A DNA stretch of 64,000 nucleotides from Cryptomeria japonica. Taxonomy: Eukaryota > Streptophyta > Pinopsida > Cupressales > Cupressaceae. The notes beneath the pieces are model-generated. The model was not told the DNA's origin and made no database searches. It was given only the letters and a program-made list of their open reading frames with translations. The stretch is taken from assembly GCF_030272615.1 (NCBI RefSeq), contig NC_081412.1, forward strand, positions 697,560,156 through 697,624,155, read 5' to 3'. Of the stretch, positions 1 to 11,246 are shown piece by piece (positions within the stretch are counted from its first letter, which is position 1; each line of letters begins with the position of its first letter). Both the position numbers and the translations under genes were made by a program.

Positions 1-112
1 TTCTGTTTATGCCGGTATATCATTTGGTGTATGAATGTTTTGTTAAGGCTAAAATTTATTATTTTGGTATAACAGTGATTCACTCCCCTCTCAGTGTTAT
101 TAGTTTCCAACA
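1..112 (+). repeat. Probable 3' end of a copia-type LTR
   Basis: The stretch around 74-112 reads GTGATTCACTCCCCTCTCAG and ends in CCAACA. The other copia-type LTRs in this window carry the same C-rich GATTCACCCC stretch just before their 3' end. No PBS follows, so this may be a solo or 3' LTR entering from outside the window. Positions 113-294 hold nothing I can assign. Confidence 0.4.
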
Positions 113-299
113 TCCCCAACCTAGGTTTTTTGCCTCAAATGCATTTGACAATTACATACTAAAAATGCTGACAATTTGTTATGAAAGTGATCACAAATAC
201 CTTCACGGATCACCTTAAACATCCAAAATATTTTTAAAATATCTTCACAATGTATACCATGCTAACAATATAGCATCCAAACCGCAAAGGGTTCATAAG

Positions 300-1874
300 T
301 GATGGGATGGGGTTTGGGATAGACTAGCCTAGTCTATGCTCTTGGATCCTTCCCTGGGATCACCTGGTGTTCTATTCACACCCTAGGGTCTCTAGGAATT
401 CCCTTTCTTGAGGAATCCCCTGACCATGCCCAATCCACCCACCAATGAGTTGCAATGATGCTCCTAAGGTCTCACCTGCTCATGAGACTCAAAACCCCTT
501 ACTATGGCTAATAAGGGCTTGGCTTCTTCCACTCCTTCCTAGGTCTTAGAAAGGTTAGGTCAGGTCTTAAACCATGTTTTACATCCATCCATGTGCCACC
601 AAGAAGTTTTAACCTTCATCCCTCCTACCAATTTCACTATTTTGTATTTTGCCTACAAAATAGGGCTACAAGGATTAGGACCAATTAGGCCTCCTACCCG
701 GTCCTTTAGGGCTTCCTCTCACAAATGATGTACAAACAACCCAAAATCCCAAAATGGACTACCATTAATTTGGCAAGGGCTCAAGGATTTTCTAGGTTTT
801 AGGCCTCCAAGTGGCCGTACAGTGCCTTGGGCAAATTTTGGGGTTTTTAAGGGTTTTGTGAGGGTTTTATGGTCTGCCTGGGTCATAGTATATGTTTTGT
901 GTAATAGCCACCTTGTCTAGATTGGTGGAGGATTATACTCCACACCAATTATGCTTCAAACACTCCTCTACACCTCCTCAAAAGGATGCACTCTCCTCTG
1001 ACCAACCTTGCTCTCCAAGACCTCTGCAACTTAACCCTTCCTAGCCGGGCATTGTTCAGTCTCGCCTAGGATTGGTTCTCTTGATGGTCTCCCTACATTT
1101 ACAAGGGCCCTACTTGCTTTTCAATATAGTACAAGGTTCGTACTCTCATTCCCCATGGTTGTTCCACAATGGGGAATGGAGCTAAGCAGCCATTTACACA
1201 ATCTTGTCCAAAACTGGACAGTAAGAAGACAATTTACAATCTATTTACAAACACACTTAATTTGCAAATAAAAACCTAATCTAATTGCTCACAATGAAAA
1301 TATTTACACCATAGAAGACATTCCACATAGTTTTGCACGCAAAACCAATCCATTAACTTGCTTGGTTGCTTCATTCAAACTGACTAGTAACCAACAAATA
1401 GTCATAGTCAGGTCCCTTTGCTTGGGTCATACAATGTCTGACATCCAACCCATTAATTTAGGGTTTTCAAATACTTATACTACCCTCTCCTTGGTTGGTG
1501 TGACAAAGTTAGGGCTCTCCACGCTCAACAAGGGTCTTTGACCATTTAGGTGGAAAAGTTGTCATGCAACTTTTAAAAGTTGTCATGCAACTTTTGCATC
1601 TTTTAAGCAACTTTTCCATTGTTTCTTTTCATGACTCCTAAGCCTATCTTGGGCTATCCTAAGGAAAATAACATTCCAATAAGGCCTAAAACACATCCAA
1701 GGCACACTCAACCTCTCCTGCACAAGAAATCACAACAAAACACTAAGGACCTAAAACTAGGACCTAGTCTAGGACAAATGAGCTCATGGCTCTTATTCAT
1801 ATACAATGGCTTCTAAAGAAGCATAACATCAACAAAAAAAAGGAGGAAGATCTTGGAAGAGTGCTCTTACACCA
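300..1874 (-). repeat. E1 3' LTR
   Basis: This is the copy downstream of pol on the minus strand. It begins TGATGGGATGG on the plus strand and ends CACCA, next to the PPT. It matches 7287-8871 along its whole length with scattered substitutions and small indels. The 1.55 kb between its edges holds no coding sequence. Confidence 0.93.
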
Positions 1875-1887
1875 TACTCCCCCTTTG
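1875..1887 (-). other. E1 polypurine tract
   Basis: On the minus strand this reads CAAAGGGGGAGTA directly before the 3' LTR. This is the expected position and composition for the plus-strand primer of an LTR retrotransposon. Confidence 0.85.
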
Positions 1888-1894
1888 CACACAA

Positions 1895-3832
1895 CTAAGA
1901 AATAGAAGAAGAGATGAGAGTCGGGTCTATGCCCAGTGTCTTGAACCTGCTCTCCTCCACCCAAGTTGCTTCCGACTCAGGTTGTCCTGCCCACTTCACC
2001 AAGTGCTCCATGTAGACTTGGTGTCTAGTGGACTTATTCACTCTTAATTCCAAGATCTCCTCTGCTATAGGCTTCTTCACTTGTGGAAAGACATTAAAAT
2101 CTAGGTCCTGCAGTACCTTGGCTTGGTTCTTAGTTTGCCCTTCTATCTCACCCTTGTACATGATCAGATCAGCAGCATTAAAGACTGGTGATATAGCCAA
2201 ATCTAAAGGTAGGTCAACCTTGTAAGAATTCTTACCATGTTGTGATAGGATTCTACAAGGTCCTACCCTCTTCATCTACATTTTGGTAGGCTTACCACTT
2301 TACATCCTAGCTTTGCTCAAATGGACCATCACATAGTCACCCACCTTGAACTGAACCTCTCTCCTTTTCTCATCCATTTTTGCCTTTAGTTTCTGAGTGG
2401 ATTCAAGCATGGCCTTCTTAAATTTCTCTTGAACTTCCTTGATGGTTTGAGTGAAGTCCTCTGCTTGCCCACTCTTCATTTCTAAACTACCAAGGTCTCT
2501 CAACTCACATACTCCTCTTGGATGTCTACCATACACAATCTGAAAAGGACTTCTACTAGTGGTCCTATTCACACTGTCATTATATGCATACTCTACTTGA
2601 GGGATGATTAGGTCCCATGTTTGGCCATACTCCTTAGTTAAACACCTCAACAAGTTACCTAACACCCTATTGATGACTTCAATCTGACCATCAGTTTGTG
2701 GATCATAAGCTAAGCTAAATGACAAGTTAGTTCCTAGCCTCCTCCATAATGTCTGCCAAAAATGGCCCATGAACTTGTTGTCCCTATCTGAAATAATTCT
2801 TAAAGGGAGTCCATGAATTCTAATAATCTCCTTAAAGAAGAGATGTGCAACATAGCTTGCATCATGTGTAGTCTTACATGGAATGAAATGGCTCATCTTG
2901 GAAAATCTATCTACTACCACATAGATGCTATCCATACCTATCTTTGTCTTAGGAAACCCTACTACAAAGTTCATGCTTATACATTCCCAAGGTCTATTTG
3001 GGACCGGCAATGGTTGATAGAGACCAACATTGCTTGATCCTCCCTTTGCTCTTTGGCATACACCACATTGTTCTACATATTTTTTCACATCCCTTGGCAA
3101 CTTTGGCCAATAGTAGTACCTCTGTACTAAATCCAAGGTTTTGTTGAATCCAAAGTGTCCACTTAAACTGCCATTGTGTTTCTCTTGGATGAGGTTTTCC
3201 CTCATGGATCCTCTTGGCACACACAACTGGTTACCTTTGAACAAGAGACCATTTTCGAGAGTGTAATCTGCATACTCACCATGGAAATGGTTCTCAAACT
3301 CCTTGTAAACCTTGTAAGCTGATGAGAAGTCTTCATCTGCTTCATAAAGGTCCTTGAAACCTTCTATTCCTATTCTCTGCAACTGTAGTTCTTGAACTGT
3401 CAACAACTTCCTGCTTAATGCATCTGCCACCCTGTTGAGTTGCCCCTTCTTATGCTTGATGGTGAAGGTGAAGGATTGGAGGTATTCCATCCATTTCAAA
3501 TGCCTATTGCTAAGCTTTTCTTGAGTGTTAATGTAACTCAATGCCTGGTTATCTGTGAACACCACAAATTCCTTTGGGAGTAGGTAATGCCTCCATTTCT
3601 TTAAAGACTGCACTAATGCATAGAAATCTAGGTCATAGGCTGAGTACTTCTTCTTAGCTTCATTAAGATTCTCACTGAAAAATGCTACAAGTCTTCCTTC
3701 TTGACTCAATACACCACCTACTACAATTCCAGTTGCATCACACTCCAATGTGAATAGCTTGTCAAAAGTAGGTAGGAGAAGGATAGGTTTTGTGGCTACT
3801 TCTTGCTTCAACAATTGGAATGCTTTGTCAGC
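1895..3832 (-). pseudogene. E1 pol C-terminal half: RNase H, integrase, chromodomain
   Basis: The same minus frame as the RT segment continues here after one TAG at 3833-3835. RNase H comes first (3814 to about 3400), with ECDATG, TDNQAL and the VADALSRK end. Integrase follows: an HHCC zinc-finger region around 3190-3050 (GHFGFNK ... CGVCQRAKG), then the core. The first catalytic Asp appears changed to Asn (SMNFV, near 2970), while SDRD and the Glu of DGQIEV remain. Near 2300 and 2278 in-frame TAA and TAG codons interrupt the frame before the last ORF, 2275-1895. That ORF ends in a chromodomain-like segment (ILELRV ... EHLVKWAGQP ... ATWVEES), which chromoviruses use to direct integration into heterochromatin. 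The Asp-to-Asn change is a G-to-A transition on the coding strand, as expected from decay of methylated DNA. Confidence 0.9.
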
Positions 3833-4759
3833 CTACTCAGTCCATTCAAACTTAGTTTTAAGACCTCCTTTAATGGTGTCAAGGACTGGTGCACATATGC
3901 CACTAAAATTCCTCACAAATTTCCTATAGAATTGAGCTAATCCATGGAAACTCCTTACATCAGTCCCTGTTCTAGGTGCAGGCCAATTCAAGATTGCCTC
4001 CACTTGGCTTGGATCCATCTTCAAGGTTCCCTTAGACACCACAAATCCTAAATAGACCAGCTCTTGCTTCAAGAATTCACACTTCTCTAGGTTGATGGAT
4101 AACTTCTCCTCATGCAACCTCTCTAAGACTAACCTCAAATGCTCAAAGTGCTCCTCTTTGGTTCTGCTATAGATGAGAATGTCATCTAGGTACACCACCA
4201 CAAATCTTCCTGTGAAGTCTTTTAACACCTCATTCATCAACCTCATGAAGGTGCTTGGGGTGTTAGTAAGCCCAAATGGCATCAGAAGCCATTCATACAA
4301 TCCTTCAGTGGTCTTGAAAGTAGTCTTCCACTCATCACCCTCCTTGATTCTAATCTGGTGATAACCACTTTTAAGGTCCAACTTGGTAAAATGCATAGCA
4401 CCTCTTAGATAGTCCATCAAATCTTCTATTCTAGGAATAGGAAACCTATACCTTATGGTGATCCTATTGATTGCCCTTGAATCAGTGCAAAGTCTCCACT
4501 TGCCTCCCTTCTTTGATGCTAGCACTACTAGGACTGCACATGGGTTGATGCTCTTCTTAATCAGTCCTTGTTCCAATAACTCCTGCACTTGCCTTGCTAC
4601 TTCCTTATTCTGATCAGGTGTGAGCTTATATGTAGCTTTGTTAGGTAGGGATGCTCTGGGAACAAAGTCTATCTGATGGCTTATAGACCTTCTAGGTGGG
4701 ATTGTTGCAGGTGCTCCATCACTCACTATGTCCTTATATTCTTGCAACATGTGTTTCAT
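3833..4759 (-). pseudogene. E1 reverse transcriptase domain
   Basis: An open stretch of 308 codons holds the Ty3/gypsy reverse transcriptase, which copies the element RNA into DNA inside the virus-like particle. Visible blocks in order: an N-terminal IPPRRSISHQIDF segment, the LEQGLIKKS motif, KKGGKWRLCTDSRAIN, the FTKLDLKSGYHQIR block with the first catalytic Asp, the MPFGLTN block, and YLDDILIYS at 4167-4192 with the two metal-binding Asp residues intact. The segment ends FEWTE followed by TAG, and the same frame then continues into RNase H. It is part of one long gag-pol reading frame, not a separate gene. The catalytic core looks intact, but the surrounding stops and the upstream duplication would prevent normal expression. 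Confidence 0.93.
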
Positions 4760-6058
4760 CTCCTTGGGTACTTCTACCTACAACTTGTCTCATTCCTCCT
4801 TTGGTTTCACAAAGATGGCACACTTCACTATCTCCTCCTCATGTAGTAAGTTTAAGAACTCTTTACCAGTAGCCATTAAGACACTAGGTGTTCTTGAAGT
4901 GCCCTCTTCATTCTCTATCAAAGACTAAATCTTGTAGGTCTTGCTATCCTTCTTGAATGATATAGAGTTCTCTTCTCCATCATAGATCACCTTCCTATCA
5001 AATTGCTAGGGTCTTCCTAGCAGCAGATGACAAGCATCCATAGGCAACACATCACAAAGGATCTTATCCTTGTATCCTCCAATAGAAAACTCTACCCAAG
5101 TCTATTCATTGACTAGCACACTCTGCTCATGATTCAACCATGTCACCTTGTATGGGCTAGTGTGGGGTATTCTTGTGAGTTTTAACTTCCTAACTACCTC
5201 TTCTGATATGATGTTGTTAGTTGAGCCTAAATCAACTATCACCTTGCACACTTTACCAAGGATCTTGCATCTCACCCTAAACAATGCTCTCCTATACTTA
5301 GGTTCACTCTTAACCGGCTGTCTAATCAAAATCCTATTGAACAAAGTCTATTTGTTAGGTAGGGGATGCACCGGGAACAAAGTCTATTTGATGGCTTATA
5401 GACCTTCTTGGTGGGAGTGTTGTAGGTGCTCCATCACTCACTATGTCCTTATACTCTTGCAACATTTGCTTCACCTCCTTGGGTAATTCTACTTGCAACT
5501 TGTCTTGTTTCTCCTTTGGTTTCACAAAGATGGCACACTTCACTATCTCCTCCTCATGCAAAAAGTTTAAGAACTCTTTACCAGTAGCCAATAAAATACT
5601 ATGTGTTCTTGAAGTTCCCTCTTCATTCTCTGTCAAAGACTGAATCTTGAAGGTCTTGCTATCCTTCTTGAATGATATGGAGTTCTCCTCTCCATCTTAA
5701 ATCACCTTCCTATCAAATTGCCAGGGTCTTCCTAGTAGCAGATGACAAGCATCCATAGGCAACACATCACAAAGGATCTTATCCTTGTATCCTCCAATAG
5801 AAAACTCTACCCAAGTCTGTTCATTGACTAGCACACTCTGCTCATGATTCAACCATGTCACCTTGTATGGGTTAGTGTGGGGTATCCTTGTGAGTTTCAA
5901 CTTCTTGGTTGCCTCCTTTGATATTATGTTATCAGTTGACCCTGAATCAACTATCACCTTGCAAACTTTACCAAGGATCTTGCATCTCACCCTAAATAAT
6001 GCTCTCCTATGCTTAGGTTCACTCTTGACTGGCTGTCTTATCAAGACCCTATTGAACA
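4637..6058 (-). repeat. Tandem duplication of about 710 bp in E1 pol
   Basis: Copy A spans about 4637-5343 and copy B about 5351-6058. Both contain the end of the spacer, the protease and the start of the pre-RT region, in the same order and orientation. The junction near 5344-5361 joins CCTATTGAACA directly to TTTGTTAGGTAGG, the sequence that also begins copy A at 4637. The two copies differ by scattered substitutions. Confidence 0.9.
4930..5344 (-). pseudogene. E1 protease, duplicated copy A (active-site serine lost)
   Basis: This is a second copy of the retropepsin-like aspartic protease. It lies between a truncated RT start (copy B side) and the full RT. Its active site reads DLGSTNN at 5213-5233, where copy B has DSGSTDN. 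The usual D-S/T-G signature is therefore broken by a Ser-to-Leu change. A stop follows VLVNE at 5102-5104. The frame differs by one from that of copy B, which places a small indel at the duplication junction. Confidence 0.85.
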
Positions 6059-6162
6059 TCAGATTTTCTCCAATCTCTAATTCAATATGGTCCACTTCAG
6101 GTGTCTCACTGCTTGAAGAGTCTTCATGTGCATAAGAAACCCTCTTTCCACTGTTTGATGGG
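5355..6162 (-). pseudogene. E1 protease copy B with a truncated RT leader
   Basis: This is the protease domain fused downstream of gag in the same minus frame. It carries an intact aspartic-protease signature, DSGSTDN, at 5929-5949, then the flap and the LLGRPW block around 5730. A TAA interrupts it at about 5697. The frame then reopens into the pre-RT region (EMLQEYKDIVSDGAP-like, then SISHQIDFVPG) and stops abruptly at 5355, where the duplication brings in a second protease. Retropepsins mature the Gag and Pol proteins of the element. This is the ancestral-looking copy because its catalytic triplet is preserved and it is in frame with gag. Confidence 0.87.
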
Positions 6163-7247
6163 GTAGGCTTGTTAGGGCATCTATATGTTGGGTGTCCTAA
6201 TTGACCACAATTGTAACACTTCATAGTTGCAAAGTAGGAGTTACCTCTGCTGGTACCTCTACCCCTACTTGGACCACCTTGTGCACCTCTTCCTCTATGA
6301 TGGCCCCCTCTGAGATTGGTTTCACTACCTTGCTTAGTTAACTTGGCTTCTCCTTGGTTCCTCTGCTCATTTGACTTGCTTTGGTAACCACCTCAGTGAT
6401 TCATTTGTTCTCTACCTCTGCCTCTACCTCTGTTATTAGAGTCTCCTTTCCTTTTGTTCCTCTCTTCCACCTTGACAACAAGTTGATGACATTTTTGAAC
6501 AGTAGTAGGAGTCCATAGGCTTATCTCCTCTTGAATGTTCCACTTTAGGCCGCTTAGATACCTAGCCACCTTAATAGACTCATCTTCTTGGACTTTAGAT
6601 CTAAGACAAAGTTTTTGAAATTCTTCAGTGTAGGAGGTCACATCAAGGTCTTTTTGCGTCAAATGCCATCTCTTCTTATGAAGTTGGACTTCATAATCCT
6701 CTGGTAAGTAGTTCTCCTTGATCTTACTCACCATGGCCTTCTAATTGGCAATAGGTAGCTTCCCCATGCTAACCCTCTCTTCTTGCAGGTACTTCCACCA
6801 TGTTAAAGTTGCTCCCCTTAGTCTTGATTTGGTAACCTTAACCTTTTGAGCCTCTGTCACTCCTTCACACTCAAAGTGGTTTTCCATGCCCTCAATCCAT
6901 TCCATGACAGTGTCAATGTCCATCCTTCCACTAAAATGTGGCAATCCTTCAAAAGATTTGGTGTTCAAAGCCTTGATAGCATTTACAAATGGTTCCTTAT
7001 TAAATAAGGGATCTAGTTCAGGTATAATATCATCTATGTCAATGGCTTTCTTGCCTTTATCTTTAGTGTCTTCACCCCAAGGTTTATGTGTCCTCTGATC
7101 CACCACTTCCTGCAGCTTATCTCTTATCTCACTCATAGCTTTCTCAAGGAGTCTATTCTTCTCCTTCTGCTCTTCTACCTCTCTAGCTATCTTTGCATTA
7201 GTAACTATTCTACTCTCCCCTATTGATTCACCAGTATATAGAGACAC
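6163..7247 (-). pseudogene. E1 gag with zinc knuckle
   Basis: This is the capsid/nucleocapsid gene, starting at 7247 (MSLYTGESIG) 19 bp inside the PBS. It begins with a coiled-coil-like charged region. The gag core follows (LPHFSGRMDIDTVMEWIEGMENHFE ... GATLTWWKYL, about 6970-6770). After a stop at 6738-6740 comes a second stretch with LKWNIQEEI, and then a basic RG-rich tail ending near 6390. The zinc knuckle CYNCGQLGHPTYRC lies at about 6174-6216 and binds the element RNA. Stops at 6738-6740 and about 6390 break an otherwise continuous frame that also contains the protease, consistent with one original Gag-Pol polyprotein. Confidence 0.88.
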
Positions 7248-7265
7248 ACACAGTCCAACAAATCT

Positions 7266-7286
7266 TTAACTGCTTTGATACCAATT
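7266..7286 (-). other. E1 primer-binding site (initiator tRNA-Met type)
   Basis: Directly inside the 5' LTR, separated by two bases, the minus strand reads TTGGTATCAAAGCAG. This is close to TGGTATCAGAGC, the sequence complementary to the 3' end of plant initiator tRNA-Met used by many plant retrotransposons. Confidence 0.85.
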
Positions 7287-8871
7287 TGATGGGATGGGGT
7301 TTGGGATAGACTAGCCTAGTCTATGCTCTTTGATCCTTCCCTAGGATCACTTGGTGTTCTCTTCACACCCTAGGGTCTCTAGGACTTCCCTTGCTTGAGG
7401 AATCCCCTAACCTTGCTCAATCCACCCACCAATGAGTTGCAACGTTTCTCTTAAGGTCTCACCTGCTCATGAGACTCAAAACCCCTTACTATGGCTAATA
7501 AGGGCTTGGCTTCTTCCACTCCTTCCTAGGTCTTATCAAGGTTAGATCAGGTCTTAAACCATGTTTTACATCCATCCATGTGCCCCCAAGAAGTTTTAAC
7601 CTTCATCCCTCCTACCGATTTCACTATTTTGTATTTTGCCTACAAAATAGGGCTACAAGGATTAGGACCAATTAGGCCTCCTACCCGGTCCTTTAGGGCT
7701 TCCTCTAAGAAAGGATGTAAAAACAACCCAAACTCCCAAAATGGACTATTATTCATTTGGAAAGGGCTCAAGGATTTTCTAGGTTTTAGGCCTCCAAGTG
7801 GTCGTACAGTGCCTTGGGCGAATTTTGGGGTTTTTAAGGGTTTTGTGAGGGTTTTATGGTCTGCGTGGGTCATAGTATATGTTTTGTGTAATAGCCACCT
7901 TGTATGGATTGGTGGAGGCTTCTCCTTCACACTAATGATGCTTCAAACACTCCTCTACACCTCCTCAAAAGGATGCACTCTCCTCTGACCAACCTTGCTC
8001 TCCAAGACCTCTGCAACTTAACCCTTGCTAGCGGGGCACTGTTCAGTCTCGCCTAGGATTGGGTCTCTTGACATTCTCCCTGCATTTCCAAGGGACCTTC
8101 TTGCTTTTTTGTATAGTACAAGGTCCACACTCTCAGTCCCCATGGTTTCATGGTGGTTCCACAATGGGGAATGGAGCTAAGCAGCCATTTACACAATCTT
8201 GTCCAAAACTAGACAGTAAGAAGACAATTTACAATCTATTTACAAACACACTCAATCTGCAAATAAAAACCTAATCTAATTACTCACAATGAAAATATTT
8301 ACACCATAGAAGACATTCCACATAGTTTTTCATGCAAAATCAATCCATTAACTTGTTGGTTGCTTCATTCAAACTGACTGGTAACCAACAAACAGTCATA
8401 GTTAGGTCCCTTTGCTTGGGCTGTACAATGTCTGACATCCAACCCATTAATTTAGGGTTTTCAAATACTTATACTACCCTCTCCTTGGTCAGTGTGCCAA
8501 AATTAGGGCTCTCCACGCTCAACAAGGGTCTTTGACCATTTGGGTGGAAAAGTTGCTTGACAACTTTTAAAAGTTGTCATGCGACTTTTGCATCTTTTAA
8601 GCAACTTTGTCATTGTTGCTTTTCATGACTCCTAAGCCTATTTTGGGCTATCCTAAGGACAGTAACATGCCAATAAGGCCTAACACACATCCAAGGCACA
8701 CTCAACCTCTCATGCACAAGAAATCACAACAAAACACTAAGGACCTAAAACTAGGACCTAGTCTAGGACAAATGAGCTCATGGCTCTTATTCATATACAA
8801 TGGCTTCTAAAGAAGCATAAAGCCAACAAAACAAAGAAGGAGGAAGAGCTTGGAAGGGTTCCCCTGCACCA
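7287..8871 (-). repeat. E1 5' LTR
   Basis: This is the 1585-bp promoter-side LTR on the minus strand. It starts TGATGGG and ends CACCA on the plus strand and is followed by the TSD ATAAG. The stretch about 8540-8600 has short repeats of AAAGTTG and CAACTTTT, shared with the other LTR at 1550-1620. No coding sequence is evident. Confidence 0.93.
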
Positions 8872-8899
8872 ATAAGATATTCAATGAGTTCTCCACCTT

Positions 8900-9965
8900 A
8901 TAATGCATTTTATCTAATTTTCAAAGGAAGCATCTGCACTACCAGTAGGTACAGATCCATCCATTGTCTTGCCATCTATATTTTTATTATATTTTTTCAC
9001 CCATGTCTTCTACATATTCTCCTTTACATCATTAATGTCAATCTTCTTTTTTGGAAAAAATGTTTTCTAATTCTTTCCTTTTCAGAACCTAGCAATGTGT
9101 CCCGATTTATTGTAGTTATAAGAAGTCAAACCTTGTTGCAGATCACTTCCATTCCTTTTGACATTAAACCTGAACTCAACAACCTTGTGCCCAAATTTGT
9201 TTCATTTATAATAATATCCATTGAAAGACTAAACATTTCTACTATAGTTTGTATTCACATATCCATTCCATACCATCCTACTTCTGCACTCACTTGTCTT
9301 ATGTCCAAACTTATTGCAAGTGTAGCTTTGACCATTAAATGGTTGAGATATGATTTGGTTTCTACATTTACAATCTCTATGTCCAAACTTATTGCATGAA
9401 AAATAATTACCATTAAAGGATAATGAATAACTGGTTTGAGTAGGAGCATGCTTCTTGATATTCTTCTTGTTTCAAACTAGAATGAAACCTTTTTGATCTT
9501 GATTAGTATTCTTCAATTTATCCTTGACCTTTTCCTTTCCTTTGTCATCTTTGTTGGGAGTCTTAAAACATTCCCCTTTGTCAAAACCAAGATGACCTTT
9601 GTCCTTAGATAGTCTCTGAGCACTGAACATCTCATTAAGAACATCATTGTCGCCTCTGAGATTAAAGTTATTATCAATTTTTTCTTTTTCTTCTCTCAAC
9701 TCCTTCCTCAATATGACCACTTCATCTTGATCAAGATTAGTGCACTCTCTAGATTTAATTTGTACCTTTTTTTTAAGATCATCAATGGTCTTTCTTCATC
9801 AATTTTCCTTTTTAGATGGACAACATGTTCTTCTATCTTCTTGAATTTTTTCTGATAGTCATCTAGATTAGATAAAGATAGCCTTAATTCTCCTTCGAGA
9901 TCTACATCTTCTTGAATATCCCAATCATATGATTCCATATCATCCAAATCTTTAGGTTCAAACAT
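8900..9965 (-). pseudogene. A: gag-like gene with coiled coil and four zinc-knuckle remnants
   Basis: Reading from the ATG at 9965, the product starts MFEPKDLDDMESYDW. It has a charged, coiled-coil-like segment (about 9900-9700) and a Lys/Asp-rich linker. It then has a series of CCHC knuckle motifs spaced about 80 bp apart: CNKFGHRDCKC (near 9380) and CNKFGHKTSEC (near 9310), then decayed NKFGHKVVEF (near 9200) and YNKSGHIARF (near 9095). The last two have lost cysteines. Several stops and frame changes interrupt it. The coiled coil followed by several knuckles resembles the first ORF of E7, so the two may belong to one lineage. No protease or pol follows before the E1 insertion. Confidence 0.7.
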
Positions 9966-9972
9966 TGTGTTC

Positions 9973-11225
9973 TGTAGCTTCCTAAAATTGTCACACTTGC
10001 AATTTCGATTGCATTTGGGTCTTCACGATGGCAGCGCAACGTTGAACCTGGATGGAGACCCCGAAACCTGTTTATAACACCAAAAACTGCATTTCTCTAC
10101 ACCCTGGCTTGATCCCTCCTTGTACCCTGCTGTCCCAAGAGGTGGGACCATGGCGCCTAGCGCCCTGGTCCTTTTGGACCATGGCGCCCAGCACCCTGGT
10201 CCTTCTGGACTAGGGCGCCCAGCGCCCTATTTTGGGCCCGGTCTCTTTTGGGCATCGGGTCTTTAAGTTTGCAATTCGGGAAATATTGTTCCCTGGTCGG
10301 CCTAAGGTCGGGAAAATCAGTCTATCAGCCCTAATTGACAAGTATATAAACTACATTTCCCCTCCCATTTGAGGAGGTAGGAAAAAAGGAAGGAAATAAG
10401 CAAGAACAAGACGCGGAAGCGATATTCAAACATTCAAGCATTCAAGCATTCCTTCAAGCAATTGAGCATTCTAAGTCTCCATTCAAGGCTAAGTGTTGCA
10501 TTCAAGACAAGGATTCAACCATTGAAGAGGAGATCACATACAACATACAACATACTACATACATTACACCTTTGCATGTAAGAATACAAACATTCTTACA
10601 ACAAGGTATCAGTACTTGTTTACATTACAAACATTTACATTTACAGCATTCTCATTTCTTGGTTAATTCCAAAACCGGGGTTTGACCTAAAGGTAAACCC
10701 CTCATCCCTAACCCCCCAATCGTCCTCTCTTTTTTGTGTGTAGGTTGCAGGTATGCGACTGTAATTGAAGATCTGGAATCCTTGTGCAGAGACGAACAGA
10801 TCCCCCTTCGTTTCGCGGATTTTTTGGAGGACCGTGTGCACGCCGGGCGCCATCATCCCGTCAACTTTCGCTCAAATTTGCAGAACAGCACCGTCTCAAC
10901 ATTTTACTACTAATTCCAGGTCCGCAGCTTCATCCCATATCCCTATCTCTATTTATAAGCGAATCTTTCCTACTTTACATGCATTCCTAGTTCAATCTTT
11001 CTATCTACATTCTTTACAAAAGAGGGTATCCTTGATGTCTTAACCCTTGAAACTCATTTAGAATCCAATCTTGCATTGTGTGGGAATGGATCTTGTGGGT
11101 TTCAACCCATCTTTTGAATGTAAAGTCTCCCCTAAGTGAAAACCATCAACCCTAGTGACTCTCCCTTCTCTCCCCTTGGAGTTGGGGAGGGGAGAACAAC
11201 TAGGGTTCGATTTTTCTGCTTTACA
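9973..11225 (+). repeat. E2 5' LTR
   Basis: 1253 bp. It contains a GC-rich array of ATGGCGCCCAGCGCCCTGG-like units at about 10150-10230 whose copy number differs from the other LTR, a TATA box at 10343, and a short CATTCAAG array at 10430-10460. It also carries the GAGGACCGTGTGCAC motif (10827-10841) that recurs in the leader. Confidence 0.93.
10343..10350 (+). promoter_or_regulatory. TATA box of the E2 5' LTR
   Basis: TATATAAA lies about 370 bp into the LTR. It is conserved at the matching place in the other LTR (16957-16964) and is followed by a purine-rich transcript start region. This is the expected core promoter for the element's genomic RNA. Confidence 0.7.
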
Positions 11226-11246
11226 TTTTGGTGAACCCGACGTGAA
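11226..11246 (+). other. E2 primer-binding site
   Basis: Immediately after the LTR the sequence is TTTTGGTGAACCCGACGTGA. The TGG start directly at the LTR edge is typical of a PBS pairing with a tRNA CCA end. I did not identify which tRNA. Confidence 0.75.

Larger units (their letters stand above)
300..8871 (-). mobile_element. E1: Ty3/gypsy chromovirus, complete but degenerate
   Basis: A full-length LTR retrotransposon on the minus strand, 8572 bp. The two LTRs (300-1874 and 7287-8871) start TG and end CA and are flanked by a perfect 5-bp TSD, ATAAG, at 295-299 and 8872-8876. Domain order on the minus strand is gag, zinc knuckle, protease, reverse transcriptase, RNase H, integrase, chromodomain, which is the Ty3/gypsy chromovirus order. 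By eye the first 265 bp of the LTRs differ at about 16 sites, so the insertion is not recent. A tandem duplication in the protease region and several nonsense codons make it non-functional. The finer chromovirus clade cannot be assigned by eye. Confidence 0.95.

Noticed and set aside
9-218. Short ORF at the left edge
   Set aside because: It overlaps a likely LTR end and has no recognisable features.
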